From: Gammaproteobacteria bacterium
Lineage (GTDB): Bacteria; Pseudomonadota; Gammaproteobacteria; JAJFKO01
Direction: 5' to 3'
Length of the DNA stretch: 41,862 nt
Assembly (NCBI GenBank): GCA_028284465.1
Contig: JANQRR010000037.1
Span: forward strand, 1 to 41,862
Made by a program: the position numbers and the translations under genes. Positions 32,355 through 41,512 of the stretch are shown here, piece after piece (the first letter of the stretch is position 1; the number at the start of each line of letters is the position of its first letter). The notes beneath the pieces are model-generated. The model had not been told where the DNA came from, did not search any database, and saw nothing but the letters and a program-made list of their open reading frames with translations.

Positions 32355-34640
32355 ATGAAAAACCATACCTCTATTACTCAAATCTACAAACGTGATAACA
32401 ATTTAGTTGATTTTGATCCCGCCAGGATCACTCAAGCTATTTATAAAGCCATGCAAGCAAGTGAAGAAGGTTCTATGCAAACTGCAGAGCAAGTCACCAC
32501 TTGCGTTCTAACTGAATTAACACAGATCAAACAACGCTATAAAAACTTTATTCCCACGGTTGAAGGTATTCAAGATGCTGTTGAGAAAGCGTTGATTCAT
32601 GCGGATCATCCTAAAACCGCAAAAGCTTATATTCTGTATCGTGAAAAACGTGCCAAAGTGCGGGAACAACGTACGCAAATTCCTGAACATGTTAAGAAAC
32701 TCACTGCTGATAGTAAACGGTATTTTCGTAACGCACTAAATGAGTTTGTGTATTTGCGAACCTACGCGCGCTGGATCGATGCAGAAAAGCGCCGCGAAAC
32801 TTGGATCGAAACAGTTGATCGTTATCTTGAATTTATGCGCGAAAACCTTGGGGCTAAACTAAGCGATGATGAATACGGCACTATTCGCGAAGCTATTTTA
32901 CAACAACAAGTCATGCCATCGATGCGTTTATTACAATTTGCTGGTAAAGCAGCTCGTGTTACCAATGTATGTGCTTATAATTGTTCGTACATCGCGCCTA
33001 CATGTTTACGTGATTTTGGTGAAGTGATGTATATATCGATGTGCGGTACCGGCGTTGGTTTTTCAGTGGAAAGTAAAAATATTCAAGCGCTACCACAAAT
33101 CAAACCACAAACCGGCGATAAATTGCCTACGCATACAATCGAAGATAGTAAAGAAGGTTGGTGTGATGCATTTGTCTTAGGATTAGAAACATGGTTTGAC
33201 GGTAACGACATTGACTTTGACTATTCTAAACTGCGCCCTGCTGGCGCGCGCTTAAAAACTATGGGTGGCAAAAGTTCTGGGCCGGATCCATTGCGCTCTC
33301 TATTAGATTTCAGTCGCCAAATTATTTTAAACCAACAAGGTCGTCGTTTAACTAACATTAATGCACATGATATTTTATGTAAAATTGGTGAAGTGGTAGT
33401 AGCTGGCGGGGTACGCCGCAGCGCGATGATTTCATTATCGGATTTAGATGATCAAACCATGCGTGATGCTAAACAAGGCCAATTTTATTTATACGAACCA
33501 CAACGTAGCATCGCTAACAATTCTGCAGTTTATGAAGAACAACCAAGTAATGAAGTGTTTATGGATGAATGGACTGCATTAATGAAAAGTGGTACCGGCG
33601 AACGTGGGATTTTTAATCGTGGTGGTCTCGTTAAAACTTTGCCAGAACGCCGCCTACAAGTGTTTAAACAACATGGTTTAATCAATAAAAATGATACTAT
33701 CACTGGCATGATCGGCACCAATCCTTGCGGTGAAATTATTTTGCAATCAAAACAATTTTGTAATCTATCTGAAGTTGTAGCTCGCGCAGATGATGATCGT
33801 CAAAGTTTGTTACGCAAGATCCGTTTAGCAACAATTATTGGCACCTTCCAAGCAACGTTAACTAAATTTCCGTATTTATCAAAAACCTGGCAAGAAAATT
33901 GTGAACGCGAACGTTTGCTCGGGGTTTCAATCACTGGTCAATGGGACTGTAAACTTGTGCGCGATCCTGACATATTAGCTGAGTTGAAACAAGAAGCGAT
34001 TAAAGTCAATCAAGAATATGCGAAAAAATTTACGATCAATCCTTCAACCTGCATAACTTGCGTCAAACCATCAGGCACAGTATCACAAACGGTCGATTGT
34101 GCTTCTGGTATGCATCCACGTTATGCGCCTTATTATATCCGCCGCATTCGCATTGCCGCTACCGATGCATTATTTAAAATGCTGCAACAACAGGGTGTGC
34201 CACATCATCCTGAAGTTGGTCAAACCGCGCAAGATGCCACAACCTTTGTGATCGATTTTCCTGTAAAAGCACCGGTTGGCGCAGTTTATAAAGATAGTTT
34301 AACCGCTTTAGATCAATTAGAACATTGGAAAATTGTTAAAACTCATTACACTGAACATAATCCGTCAGTTACTATTTCCGTCGGCAAAAATGAATGGATC
34401 GCGGTAGCCAATTGGGTGTATCAACATTGGGATATTATTGGTGGCTTATCCTTTTTGCCACGCTCGGATCATGTCTATCAACTCGCACCATATGAAGAAA
34501 TTAGTGAAGATCAATATCATAATTTATTAGATAAATTCCGTAAGATCGATTACGCCCAATTACTATTGTTTGAACGCACTGATGAAACTGAGGTAAAAAA
34601 AGAACTTGCCTGCGTCGGCGGCGCTTGTGAGATTATTTAA
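32355..34640 (+). CDS. nrdJ: Class II (adenosylcobalamin-dependent) ribonucleotide reductase
   Basis: A 761-aa reductase. An N-terminal ATP-cone (about residues 5-95, YKRDNNLVDFDPARITQAIY) provides allosteric control. The catalytic barrel carries NPCGEI with C458 (thiyl position) and C469 in FCNLSEV, the same 11-residue spacing as C408/C419 of the Lactobacillus enzyme. The C-terminal pair C753/C758 (ACVGGAC) relays reducing power. The resemblance is to monomeric B12-dependent triphosphate reductases. No NrdB-like subunit or NrdG activase adjoins. This class works with or without oxygen. Its cofactor ties it to the adenosyltransferase and BtuF genes in this window. Confidence 0.9.
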   Translation: MKNHTSITQIYKRDNNLVDFDPARITQAIYKAMQASEEGSMQTAEQVTTCVLTELTQIKQRYKNFIPTVEGIQDAVEKALIHADHPKTAKAYILYREKRAKVREQRTQIPEHVKKLTADSKRYFRNALNEFVYLRTYARWIDAEKRRETWIETVDRYLEFMRENLGAKLSDDEYGTIREAILQQQVMPSMRLLQFAGKAARVTNVCAYNCSYIAPTCLRDFGEVMYISMCGTGVGFSVESKNIQALPQIKPQTGDKLPTHTIEDSKEGWCDAFVLGLETWFDGNDIDFDYSKLRPAGARLKTMGGKSSGPDPLRSLLDFSRQIILNQQGRRLTNINAHDILCKIGEVVVAGGVRRSAMISLSDLDDQTMRDAKQGQFYLYEPQRSIANNSAVYEEQPSNEVFMDEWTALMKSGTGERGIFNRGGLVKTLPERRLQVFKQHGLINKNDTITGMIGTNPCGEIILQSKQFCNLSEVVARADDDRQSLLRKIRLATIIGTFQATLTKFPYLSKTWQENCERERLLGVSITGQWDCKLVRDPDILAELKQEAIKVNQEYAKKFTINPSTCITCVKPSGTVSQTVDCASGMHPRYAPYYIRRIRIAATDALFKMLQQQGVPHHPEVGQTAQDATTFVIDFPVKAPVGAVYKDSLTALDQLEHWKIVKTHYTEHNPSVTISVGKNEWIAVANWVYQHWDIIGGLSFLPRSDHVYQLAPYEEISEDQYHNLLDKFRKIDYAQLLLFERTDETEVKKELACVGGACEII

Positions 34641-34643
34641 AAA

Positions 34644-35882
34644 CTATGTCGCGCGGAGTTGATACGCTTTCATTGCCACCGCAGACATCGCTAACAACAC
34701 AAATGCCACTATGATGGGTGCAGTAATACTAAGGTCAACAAAAACAGCACCTAGTAAATTCATAATTGCAAATGATAATGCCATGATTGAACCGGTGATC
34801 CCCATGATCCAACCTTGGGATTTTGCATCCACTTGATGTGAAAAAATCGTTATAATAATCGAATACGCTACTGACATTCCAAGTGTTAATGGAATCACAC
34901 TCAACCATACTCCCCATAAACTATTTGATAATACTGTCAATAACACAAAAAATGCGGTGACTGCAGCACTGACTGCGACTGTTTTACGCATGTCGAAATG
35001 TTTTTCACAATAGCCAACTAAATAAGTAAAACCAAGTCCAAAGCCAAGGCCTTCAGCAGCAACATATAAACCTACTTGAAAAGGTGAATAATGAAATGTT
35101 CGCAATAAGTACATTGAAACATAGGAGAAAAAGCTCGACCAACCTAACATCATCAGTAAAAATATAATTGATAAGATCCGTACTTTAGGGTTTTTGAATG
35201 CTGAAGCGAAAAGATTGATCGCATGACTGAATTTAATCTGAACTTTTTTCGGTACTGTAATAAATGTTTCACGAAAAGACATCTGCAAAAAAATCGCATT
35301 GAATAATGAAATAAACCCTGCAAAATATAGCGGCAAACTCGGACTAAACCAACTTACTAATTTCCCATAAGATAGTATACCACTGATCAATGGCCCAAAA
35401 ATAAATCCTAAAGATACTGCCAATAAAATATAACCGATATTACGTGCTTTATGTTGTGGTTCGCTGATATCAATAATTGCTGCTTGCGCAACAGCTTGAC
35501 TGCCAGATGTAAACCCTGCAATGATCCGCCCTAACATCAACAATGAAAAACTATGAAAAACTACTGCCACTGCTGATAACAGATAACCAACACACCCACC
35601 AAATAAGCTGATCACCAAAGCTTTTTTACGACCGATGCTATCGGATAAATCACCTAATACTGCAGCACCAAAGAACCAACACAGCATAAATACACTGATC
35701 AGTGAGCCATACAAAAAATTACGTAAGTGATCCGAAGTATGCAATCCCAAAATACTGGTTGATGGATCAAGTATAATAGTGTTTAAAATAGGGTATAAGA
35801 TCCCTAAACCCATACTATCAATGAATAACGCCAAAAACAGCGGCGCTACAGCAATTAATGATTTTTGCTTAGACATATCCAT
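34644..35882 (-). CDS. MFS transporter
   Basis: A 412-aa 12-segment major facilitator. ALFIDSMGLGILYPIL is segment 1, GDLSDSIGRKKALVIS motif A and LLMLGRIIAGFTSGSQAVAQ segment 4-5, resembling the TetA-like drug:H+ antiporters. It ends three bases from the convergent nrdJ stop. The LanM gene lies 75 bases upstream on the same strand, so co-transcription is possible and the transporter might export the modified peptide; typical type II lanthipeptides use an ABC transporter with a peptidase domain instead. M1 or M3 may be the start. Confidence 0.85.
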   Translation of the reverse strand: MDMSKQKSLIAVAPLFLALFIDSMGLGILYPILNTIILDPSTSILGLHTSDHLRNFLYGSLISVFMLCWFFGAAVLGDLSDSIGRKKALVISLFGGCVGYLLSAVAVVFHSFSLLMLGRIIAGFTSGSQAVAQAAIIDISEPQHKARNIGYILLAVSLGFIFGPLISGILSYGKLVSWFSPSLPLYFAGFISLFNAIFLQMSFRETFITVPKKVQIKFSHAINLFASAFKNPKVRILSIIFLLMMLGWSSFFSYVSMYLLRTFHYSPFQVGLYVAAEGLGFGLGFTYLVGYCEKHFDMRKTVAVSAAVTAFFVLLTVLSNSLWGVWLSVIPLTLGMSVAYSIIITIFSHQVDAKSQGWIMGITGSIMALSFAIMNLLGAVFVDLSITAPIIVAFVLLAMSAVAMKAYQLRAT

Positions 35883-35957
35883 TTTCTCTTTCTAAGTTCA
35901 AAAAGGTAAACTGAGGGGGAACTATATCATAAAAAGGTAAATTAGTAAATAGCTTAT

Positions 35958-38834
35958 TTAAGTTTTTAATAACAATAACGAGGGCACCCGCTCTGGATAA
36001 ACAATGCGCAATAATTGATAAGCGACCCCAGCACACCCTGTCATTAATTCAGGTGTGGCTGAATTGATAATTGGACTACATTGAGCTCGACTATCTTCCA
36101 TTGCTACGACCACCGCACTAGCCATTTGTAAATATTGTTGTTTTATCGATGGATCAGGCATTTGTTGGCTAGCACTTAATAGTAACTCTAAATTACCCAT
36201 TATCCCGTGACACAAACAAGCATAATCATGCAAGCCTTGTGTTAACGTTGCTTGTAAAGCTAAATTAATATCTTGCGAAATTTTCTCATCCTGCCAATGC
36301 TGGCTCATATCAAGCCGTGCTAAGCCAATGCCTACTGCTCCATAACACCAAGCGACACCCTCTTGTGTGTTAGCTGCTTGCAATGCTGATCGTTCATAAG
36401 CTAAAGCTGCTTGGATCCATTGTTTTACTGTTGGATCTGGTTGTATTAAATAGTATTGATCCAATGCCCATGCAATACCAGCAACACCATGTGCCATTCC
36501 TAACACTTTAAATGTCTGCGGTGATGAACATTGTTGTAAAATATGTTGCACACAACGATCAATATGAATTTTTAATGTTCGCTTTGGTAAAATATCTTGT
36601 AATGAAAGTAATACGACTATTAATCCTGCTGATCCGCTCAGAATATCGAGTGTTTCATCATCGTTAATACGACTGGGTAAAAGTTTAAGTAGCTTATGCA
36701 TAGCTTTTTTTATTTTGTGATCGTTGCTTACGCGATAAAATGCCGCCAATGCATACAATACTCCACCTATTCCATCATATGCACCCACTGACACTAACTT
36801 TTTCTCATACCCTGTTTCTAAGATCGCAAGCGTGCTTTGCAAGCAACGATTTGCCATTTGCATATATTCTTTTTCTTGAAAAATCAATCCAGCATAAAGA
36901 TAACTTAAACCTATTCCAAGCACTCCTCCATACAGTTCGATTTTAGTTGGTGTCATTGTCCAGTAACTGGTTTTTTCTCCCGTTTTTATATTAGCTGCTT
37001 TTAACCAGAAAATAATATCATCCACTTCTAAAGACAATTTAGCAATACGATCTAACTGCTGTTTAGCAATCGCCAGCGCACGATTTTGTAATTCTTGTAA
37101 CGGTAGTGGATTTTGTTGCATATCAATTGTTATAGGCACAGAGTCATTACAATGTCGATTTTCTCGTGCAAGCGAAAAACTATTGGCGATTAATGCTTTT
37201 TGGATCAACAAATCACTTTGATTGATATCACGCTGCCAATGTCGTTGTATACTATCGTAGCCTGCTTTCATTACTATAATTGGCAAGACATTGTTTTCAC
37301 TATCAAACACTTTGTCACCGTCACTATACACCGTAAAATAAGGAATATTGTTTTGCTGTAAATCACGATATTCAGCTTTAGCGACCGCTTTATAACTTCG
37401 ACTCTTGTTGGCACTTTGCCATAATGCAGCAAAATGACGTTCATACTGTTTAGGTTGATATAATAATGTTGGGTGCCAACTTTCAAAGAGCAGTGATGAA
37501 TAAACACTTGTTGGCCGCATTATCAAGCGCAGCTTCACATTTTTAAACGCCTGTAACGGTGAATGTTCACTTAATAACATTGATTTGTGCTGTAATATTG
37601 TTTGATACGCTTTTACAAACCCTTGCATAAATTCATTCTCATAAGCTAAGTAGTCTACGGTAACACCATGCAACATTGGTTTGTTCAATAACATCGGAAG
37701 TTTTGCTGGAACATATTGAGCATGCATTGTATCTTTGCCAACATCAAACCATTGCATACTATAAGCTAACACTTCATCACCTTGCTCTGAACCTAATGCA
37801 CTGAGATCAAGCCCTACAGCATTATCACCACCAGCCTCTTTTATCGGTAGGAAGCCGGTATTATTCACTACGAATCTTGTTTGTGTTGCCTGCGAATTTT
37901 TCTTAAACGCACAAATTGGCGATAGCCAACACTCATAATCGACGATGACTGGGTGAGCGCCATGTGCAATGACATTTTCACCATGCACATCATAACCACG
38001 AAAAGCATACGTCAGCATTAACCACATGCCAAGTCGCTGATAAAATTGCTGCACTTCTTCTGCTTTGTCACAAGATTTATACTCAATGAATTCACTCCAG
38101 CCATAATCACCTTTATCAAAAATAGTCATGGTGTATAACGATAACTTTTGTGAGTGTTCATTGAACCATTTAATAAAATGTTGGAAAGCCACATCGATCG
38201 CTAATGATCGTGGTTTATAAACAATTCTTAATGTGTTAGTTTGATGACGAAACTTTAAGATCATAACGGTGCGGCCTTGCTGATGTTGATCACCAGAAGA
38301 TGATATCGACATTAATTGATATGCATCATTACCCTTAAAAAAATGTTTTATTAATGTTTGTCGATCGTTATGTAAACGTAGCAATAATTCTTGCATTACT
38401 TTACAAAATTGATCAACACTAAGTGCTAATTGTTGTTTTAATATGGTGTATTTGTTTAATAAAGCGATAACATTATGAGGATTTTGTAGATTCTCAATGA
38501 AGTTGTCGAAACGCGCTTGGGGAGTATCGCCGTCTAATAAACCATTACGGCTAGCAATTTGTAATTCAAGCACAGCGACTCGCATAATCATCGGCGCTAC
38601 TTTGTTTTTAAATTGCATCACCACCAGCTTAACCAAGCATGCCTCGTCAATCCAACTTTGCAACTTAGGGCATTGCCTTTGCAGGACCCGACTAAGCTCC
38701 GACAATACATATTCCATTAACGGCATGAACATTAGCAAAAAATGGCTACGTTTATCAGGATCTTGCTTAATGAGCTGCCGCCATCTCGTTAGGTCAGCTG
38801 ATTGGTCAAGAAAAATAGTACTAAAATCAAGCAT
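35958..38834 (-). CDS. lanM: Type II lanthipeptide synthetase LanM
   Basis: A 958-aa bifunctional enzyme. The N-terminal two-thirds is the DUF4135 dehydratase that phosphorylates and eliminates Ser/Thr in a precursor peptide; its kinase-like site is intact as D282-V-H284-G-E-N287 and D299-Y-E301 (HPVIVDYECW), with the same 17-residue spacing known from CylM. The C-terminal third is a LanC-like cyclase with an alpha-toroid series of GxxG repeats (GGVLGIGLSYLYAGL, GMAHGVAGIAWALDQYY) and zinc ligands C830 (WCYG), C875 and H876 (LCHG). It is full length with no frameshift. A candidate precursor starts 190 bases away on the opposite strand. The spacer 38835-39023 is shared. Confidence 0.93.
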   Translation of the reverse strand: MLDFSTIFLDQSADLTRWRQLIKQDPDKRSHFLLMFMPLMEYVLSELSRVLQRQCPKLQSWIDEACLVKLVVMQFKNKVAPMIMRVAVLELQIASRNGLLDGDTPQARFDNFIENLQNPHNVIALLNKYTILKQQLALSVDQFCKVMQELLLRLHNDRQTLIKHFFKGNDAYQLMSISSSGDQHQQGRTVMILKFRHQTNTLRIVYKPRSLAIDVAFQHFIKWFNEHSQKLSLYTMTIFDKGDYGWSEFIEYKSCDKAEEVQQFYQRLGMWLMLTYAFRGYDVHGENVIAHGAHPVIVDYECWLSPICAFKKNSQATQTRFVVNNTGFLPIKEAGGDNAVGLDLSALGSEQGDEVLAYSMQWFDVGKDTMHAQYVPAKLPMLLNKPMLHGVTVDYLAYENEFMQGFVKAYQTILQHKSMLLSEHSPLQAFKNVKLRLIMRPTSVYSSLLFESWHPTLLYQPKQYERHFAALWQSANKSRSYKAVAKAEYRDLQQNNIPYFTVYSDGDKVFDSENNVLPIIVMKAGYDSIQRHWQRDINQSDLLIQKALIANSFSLARENRHCNDSVPITIDMQQNPLPLQELQNRALAIAKQQLDRIAKLSLEVDDIIFWLKAANIKTGEKTSYWTMTPTKIELYGGVLGIGLSYLYAGLIFQEKEYMQMANRCLQSTLAILETGYEKKLVSVGAYDGIGGVLYALAAFYRVSNDHKIKKAMHKLLKLLPSRINDDETLDILSGSAGLIVVLLSLQDILPKRTLKIHIDRCVQHILQQCSSPQTFKVLGMAHGVAGIAWALDQYYLIQPDPTVKQWIQAALAYERSALQAANTQEGVAWCYGAVGIGLARLDMSQHWQDEKISQDINLALQATLTQGLHDYACLCHGIMGNLELLLSASQQMPDPSIKQQYLQMASAVVVAMEDSRAQCSPIINSATPELMTGCAGVAYQLLRIVYPERVPSLLLLKT

Positions 38835-38947
38835 TAACGTCTCTTTGGCCGGTTAATATGAATTAAAGTATAACTCCGTATTGGCTTGATCAGCTAGTAA
38901 AGGTAAATTCACTGTTTCCATAATTTGCAGAATTTTTCACCAATTTG

Positions 38948-38956
38948 TGATATAAT
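38948..38956 (+). promoter_or_regulatory. Extended -10 promoter of the candidate precursor
   Basis: TGA directly before a perfect TATAAT (38951-38956) gives an extended -10 element, which needs little -35; TTGCAG at 38925-38930 is a possible one with a long 20-base spacer. Transcription would start near 38963, leaving a leader of about 60 bases with GAGGAGA before the ATG at 39024. Confidence 0.55.
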
Positions 38957-39023
38957 GCTCCTAAAGCTGCCAAAAATAATAATCCAGCTTTGATATGTAA
39001 CAACTGACGAGGAGAACGTAATT

Positions 39024-39206
39024 ATGAATACGATAATCCACCAGAAATTAATGATGAATGAAGAATTAGAACAAACCATTGGCCAAGTGAAACAAGTTAA
39101 TGGTGTAACAGCTGCGAAATTAAATGCTGGCATGAACCCAAGTGAAGCTTCAAAGGAAGCATTTCTTTCCGCTATGTATCCTTGCCATAATCCATTTGGT
39201 TACTAA
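39024..39206 (+). CDS. Candidate lanthipeptide precursor peptide
   Basis: A 60-aa peptide. An acidic, helical leader-like N-terminal half (MNEELEQTIGQVKQVNG) is followed by LNAGMNPSEASKEAFLSAM and the C-terminal YPCHNPFGY. The single cysteine C54 and upstream S40, S43 and S49 could form one lanthionine ring, most simply S49-C54. AG at 35-36 might be the leader cleavage point; no double-glycine is seen. GAGGAGA lies eight bases before the ATG, with a promoter upstream and a hairpin after the stop. It is the only plausible small gene next to lanM, and divergent from it. I did not recognise a known precursor family, so this is a contextual call. Confidence 0.55.
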   Translation: MNTIIHQKLMMNEELEQTIGQVKQVNGVTAAKLNAGMNPSEASKEAFLSAMYPCHNPFGY

Positions 39207-39221
39207 AAGTAGCTTTTATGA

Positions 39222-39241
39222 GGCGGGGTATAAGCCCCGCC
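39222..39241. terminator. Hairpin after the candidate precursor
   Basis: GGCGGGG (39222-39228) and CCCCGCC (39235-39241) around TATAAG. A smaller AAAAG/CTTTT stem precedes it. The stem touches the stop codon of the convergent gene, and no long T-run follows, so it may stall or protect either transcript. Confidence 0.6.
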
Positions 39242-39864
39242 TACCATCCAAAAGTAAAGTTTGTACCTTCATGACTATTGTCATCACCAGATTCATATTC
39301 ATCTGCTAGTAGTGAATCCTGAGAATCGAGTGTATGTTCATCTTCAAGTGCCGCATCATCGGTTTCTTGTAAATAGCTATTTGTTTCTTCTTGCTGACGA
39401 GTGTGTTGTCCAGCAGCTTCTTTTTCCATAGGCTCTTTAAATTGAGTATACCTTAAATTTTCGGTTTTTTGCTTAGCTTTTTGTTGCTTAGGCTTTTGTT
39501 GCGATGTTTTTTCTTGCTTGCGTACTTCAGGTACTTCAGCTATTTTTCTTGATGTTTTTTCTCTATCTATTGCTTCAGATACTTTCTTTGCTACTGCTAA
39601 AGACCCTTTCAAAGCTTCAGAATTAATGACTGTGTGAGGATCTTTTTCTTCGGTTTTTGAGGGAGCTTTTTTACTTCTATGAAAAAAGTCAGAAATACTC
39701 CTTTTCCTCCCTTTTAACTTTTTTACTCTACCTTTTTCATTACCTTTAATTAAGATATCAATATTTTCTTTTGGACGGCGAAGTACAAATGATTTTGAAC
39801 GGCCAATTCTACGAGGCCGTTCTTCCTTGCTTGTTTTGTTCTTTCTTCTATTTCTACGAAACAT
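39241..39864 (-). CDS. Highly basic, disordered hypothetical protein
   Basis: A 207-aa protein I do not recognise. The N-terminal 60 residues carry clusters typical of nuclear localisation signals (FRRNRRKNK, ERPRRIGRSK, KKLKGRKR). The middle is Lys/Glu/Gln-rich and probably coiled or disordered, and the last 50 residues are acidic (DDAALEDEHTLDS, DEYESGDDNSHEG) ending TFGW. No signal peptide or membrane segment. I start at 39864 because GGAGG lies eight bases upstream; an ATG at 39882 is less well placed. Composition suggests binding of nucleic acid or a host nuclear protein, which is inference. Confidence 0.6.
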   Translation of the reverse strand: MFRRNRRKNKTSKEERPRRIGRSKSFVLRRPKENIDILIKGNEKGRVKKLKGRKRSISDFFHRSKKAPSKTEEKDPHTVINSEALKGSLAVAKKVSEAIDREKTSRKIAEVPEVRKQEKTSQQKPKQQKAKQKTENLRYTQFKEPMEKEAAGQHTRQQEETNSYLQETDDAALEDEHTLDSQDSLLADEYESGDDNSHEGTNFTFGW

Positions 39865-40196
39865 TTCCTTATCCTCCCTCAACCGAAATTATTTTAATAT
39901 CGTTACAGATACACAAAAATATTTATTAACTTCTATGCTGTATTCTAACTTTACTAAGTAAAAACCACCAATAAAATTAAATTTCATATTGTTATTGATG
40001 AAAATATACTTTACCTGATGTCTAATTTTATAAAAGGGCCTATACAACATAAAATAAGGTGGTCCTAAATATTTTCAAAAGCCAAGCAAAAAGTGCTTGC
40101 TTTATACCAATCTGTCTGATATGCTCCGCCCTTGAATTTTGGGCAAAAATTATAAAAATATGAATACTCACTATTACTTGTTGGGCTTACACCGCC
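39865..40196. other. Gene-free AT-rich spacer
   Basis: About 330 bases between divergent genes. I see no RNA gene or open frame worth reporting. It contains a small hairpin AAGCA/TGCTT (40085-40099) and the promoter described separately. The rest is AT-rich sequence without visible repeats. Confidence 0.6.
40097..40125 (+). promoter_or_regulatory. Promoter of the HAD-like gene
   Basis: TTGCTT (40097-40102), a 17-base spacer and TATGCT (40120-40125). The leader of about 65 bases holds a small hairpin GCCC/GGGC. Confidence 0.5.
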
Positions 40197-41399
40197 ATGA
40201 AAACTTTGCCAGAATCATTTCGGAAGCATCCGAATTTTCATAGATCTAACCAGAAGAAGTTAAAAGAGGAACTAGAGCGTAAAAAAAACAAAAAGCCTGG
40301 AGATTTTCTATTTGGTGTAGAAACCAAAGGTAAAAAGCAGCAAAAAGAACAACAATTAGTTGTTGCTTATTGCAAGCAACCTTTTGAACCGAGCAATTTA
40401 ACGCTTACTTCCAGTTGCGTTGAAGCACCACCATTAAAAATTGAAACCAAGATTTTAAGCTTAAAAGATTTAAAAGAGCGTTTTGATAATGATCCTGCAA
40501 AAGTAGTACAAAGCTTAATACACATCATTCACTGGGACTATGATTTAACTATCGCCGTGCTCCATACATTTTATAATCTTTATGCAATCTATATACTCAG
40601 AGATCATTATCCTGAAAAATTTGCAGCATTTATTAACGCAAATATTCGTTTTCGCGAACAATTAAAACAAGTGATCCAAGCATTGTTAGCAAGACCTAAC
40701 ATTCGTCTAGTAATTGCATCTAAAAATCATGATAAAAAATTAATTAAAACAACGTTGCGTTGTATTTTGGGATTAACAGCAAAACAACGCTTACCGGATA
40801 GATTTTCTTGTATAAGCTGTGGCACTGGAACTAAAATACAACATATTCAAAAAAATATGAATACAATAACCAGCAAAGAAGCTGTTATAGATGTTATTAA
40901 CAATACTTTGGTCGATGATGATAGAACCATAGAAGTACCTGTAAAAATCGCTGGTGCCCAAATGATTTTAGTTAATACATCAAGCCGCTCACAAGACATT
41001 AAGTCAGGGATAAAGCGATGGGAATATGAATTATCAGAAAGCGACAATAGCGACGATGAAGAAGACAGCTATTCTGATAATGATTCATATACTGACTCAG
41101 ATGAAGAAGATGATGATAAAGATAATAATTGGCATTTAAGAGAATTAGACAAACAATTTGCACTCAAACTTAATCTCAAAGAAAAAACGATAGACTCAGA
41201 TGAAATCTACGGATTACTGGATCAGCTTGAGTATGCAGCAAAAAATCCACCAAAAACAAAAGCAAAAGCAAAAAAAGCAACAGCTGCAAGGCAACTCAGT
41301 GGATCTAGTTCACTATGGCAATCAACTTCAGCAAGCTCCACTCCTTCTTCATCATCCAGACCTGTTACAAAAAAACCATCTTTGTCAGGCCCAAGTTAA
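40197..41399 (+). CDS. HAD-like hydrolase domain protein with acidic and Ser-rich tail
   Basis: A 400-aa protein. The first 60 residues are basic and low in structure. From about 105 to 260 the motifs of the HAD phosphatase fold appear in order: D114-Y-D116-L-T118 (DxDxT, motif I), S175 in LVIASKN (motif II) and D240-D241-D242 followed by VKIAGAQMILV (motif IV). Residues 280-310 are strongly acidic (SDDEEDSYSDNDSYTDSDEE), and the tail is Lys/Ala- then Ser/Thr/Pro-rich. The architecture looks like a secreted phosphatase effector, but no homologue is recognised. The start at 40197 lacks a clear ribosome-binding site. Confidence 0.55.
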   Translation: MKTLPESFRKHPNFHRSNQKKLKEELERKKNKKPGDFLFGVETKGKKQQKEQQLVVAYCKQPFEPSNLTLTSSCVEAPPLKIETKILSLKDLKERFDNDPAKVVQSLIHIIHWDYDLTIAVLHTFYNLYAIYILRDHYPEKFAAFINANIRFREQLKQVIQALLARPNIRLVIASKNHDKKLIKTTLRCILGLTAKQRLPDRFSCISCGTGTKIQHIQKNMNTITSKEAVIDVINNTLVDDDRTIEVPVKIAGAQMILVNTSSRSQDIKSGIKRWEYELSESDNSDDEEDSYSDNDSYTDSDEEDDDKDNNWHLRELDKQFALKLNLKEKTIDSDEIYGLLDQLEYAAKNPPKTKAKAKKATAARQLSGSSSLWQSTSASSTPSSSSRPVTKKPSLSGPS

Positions 41400-41512
41400 T
41401 GAATTGTTCTGGTTACAACACCTATTGCATCGCAAAATGCGAATGAGTATATACCTCCCGTTTTGCGTTAACTTAAGTCCTAAAAATGTGTTAAAATATG
41501 AGGCAAATGCTA

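Noticed and set aside
34640..34644. Terminator between nrdJ and the convergent MFS gene
   Set aside because: Only three bases separate the stop codons and no stem-loop is visible there.
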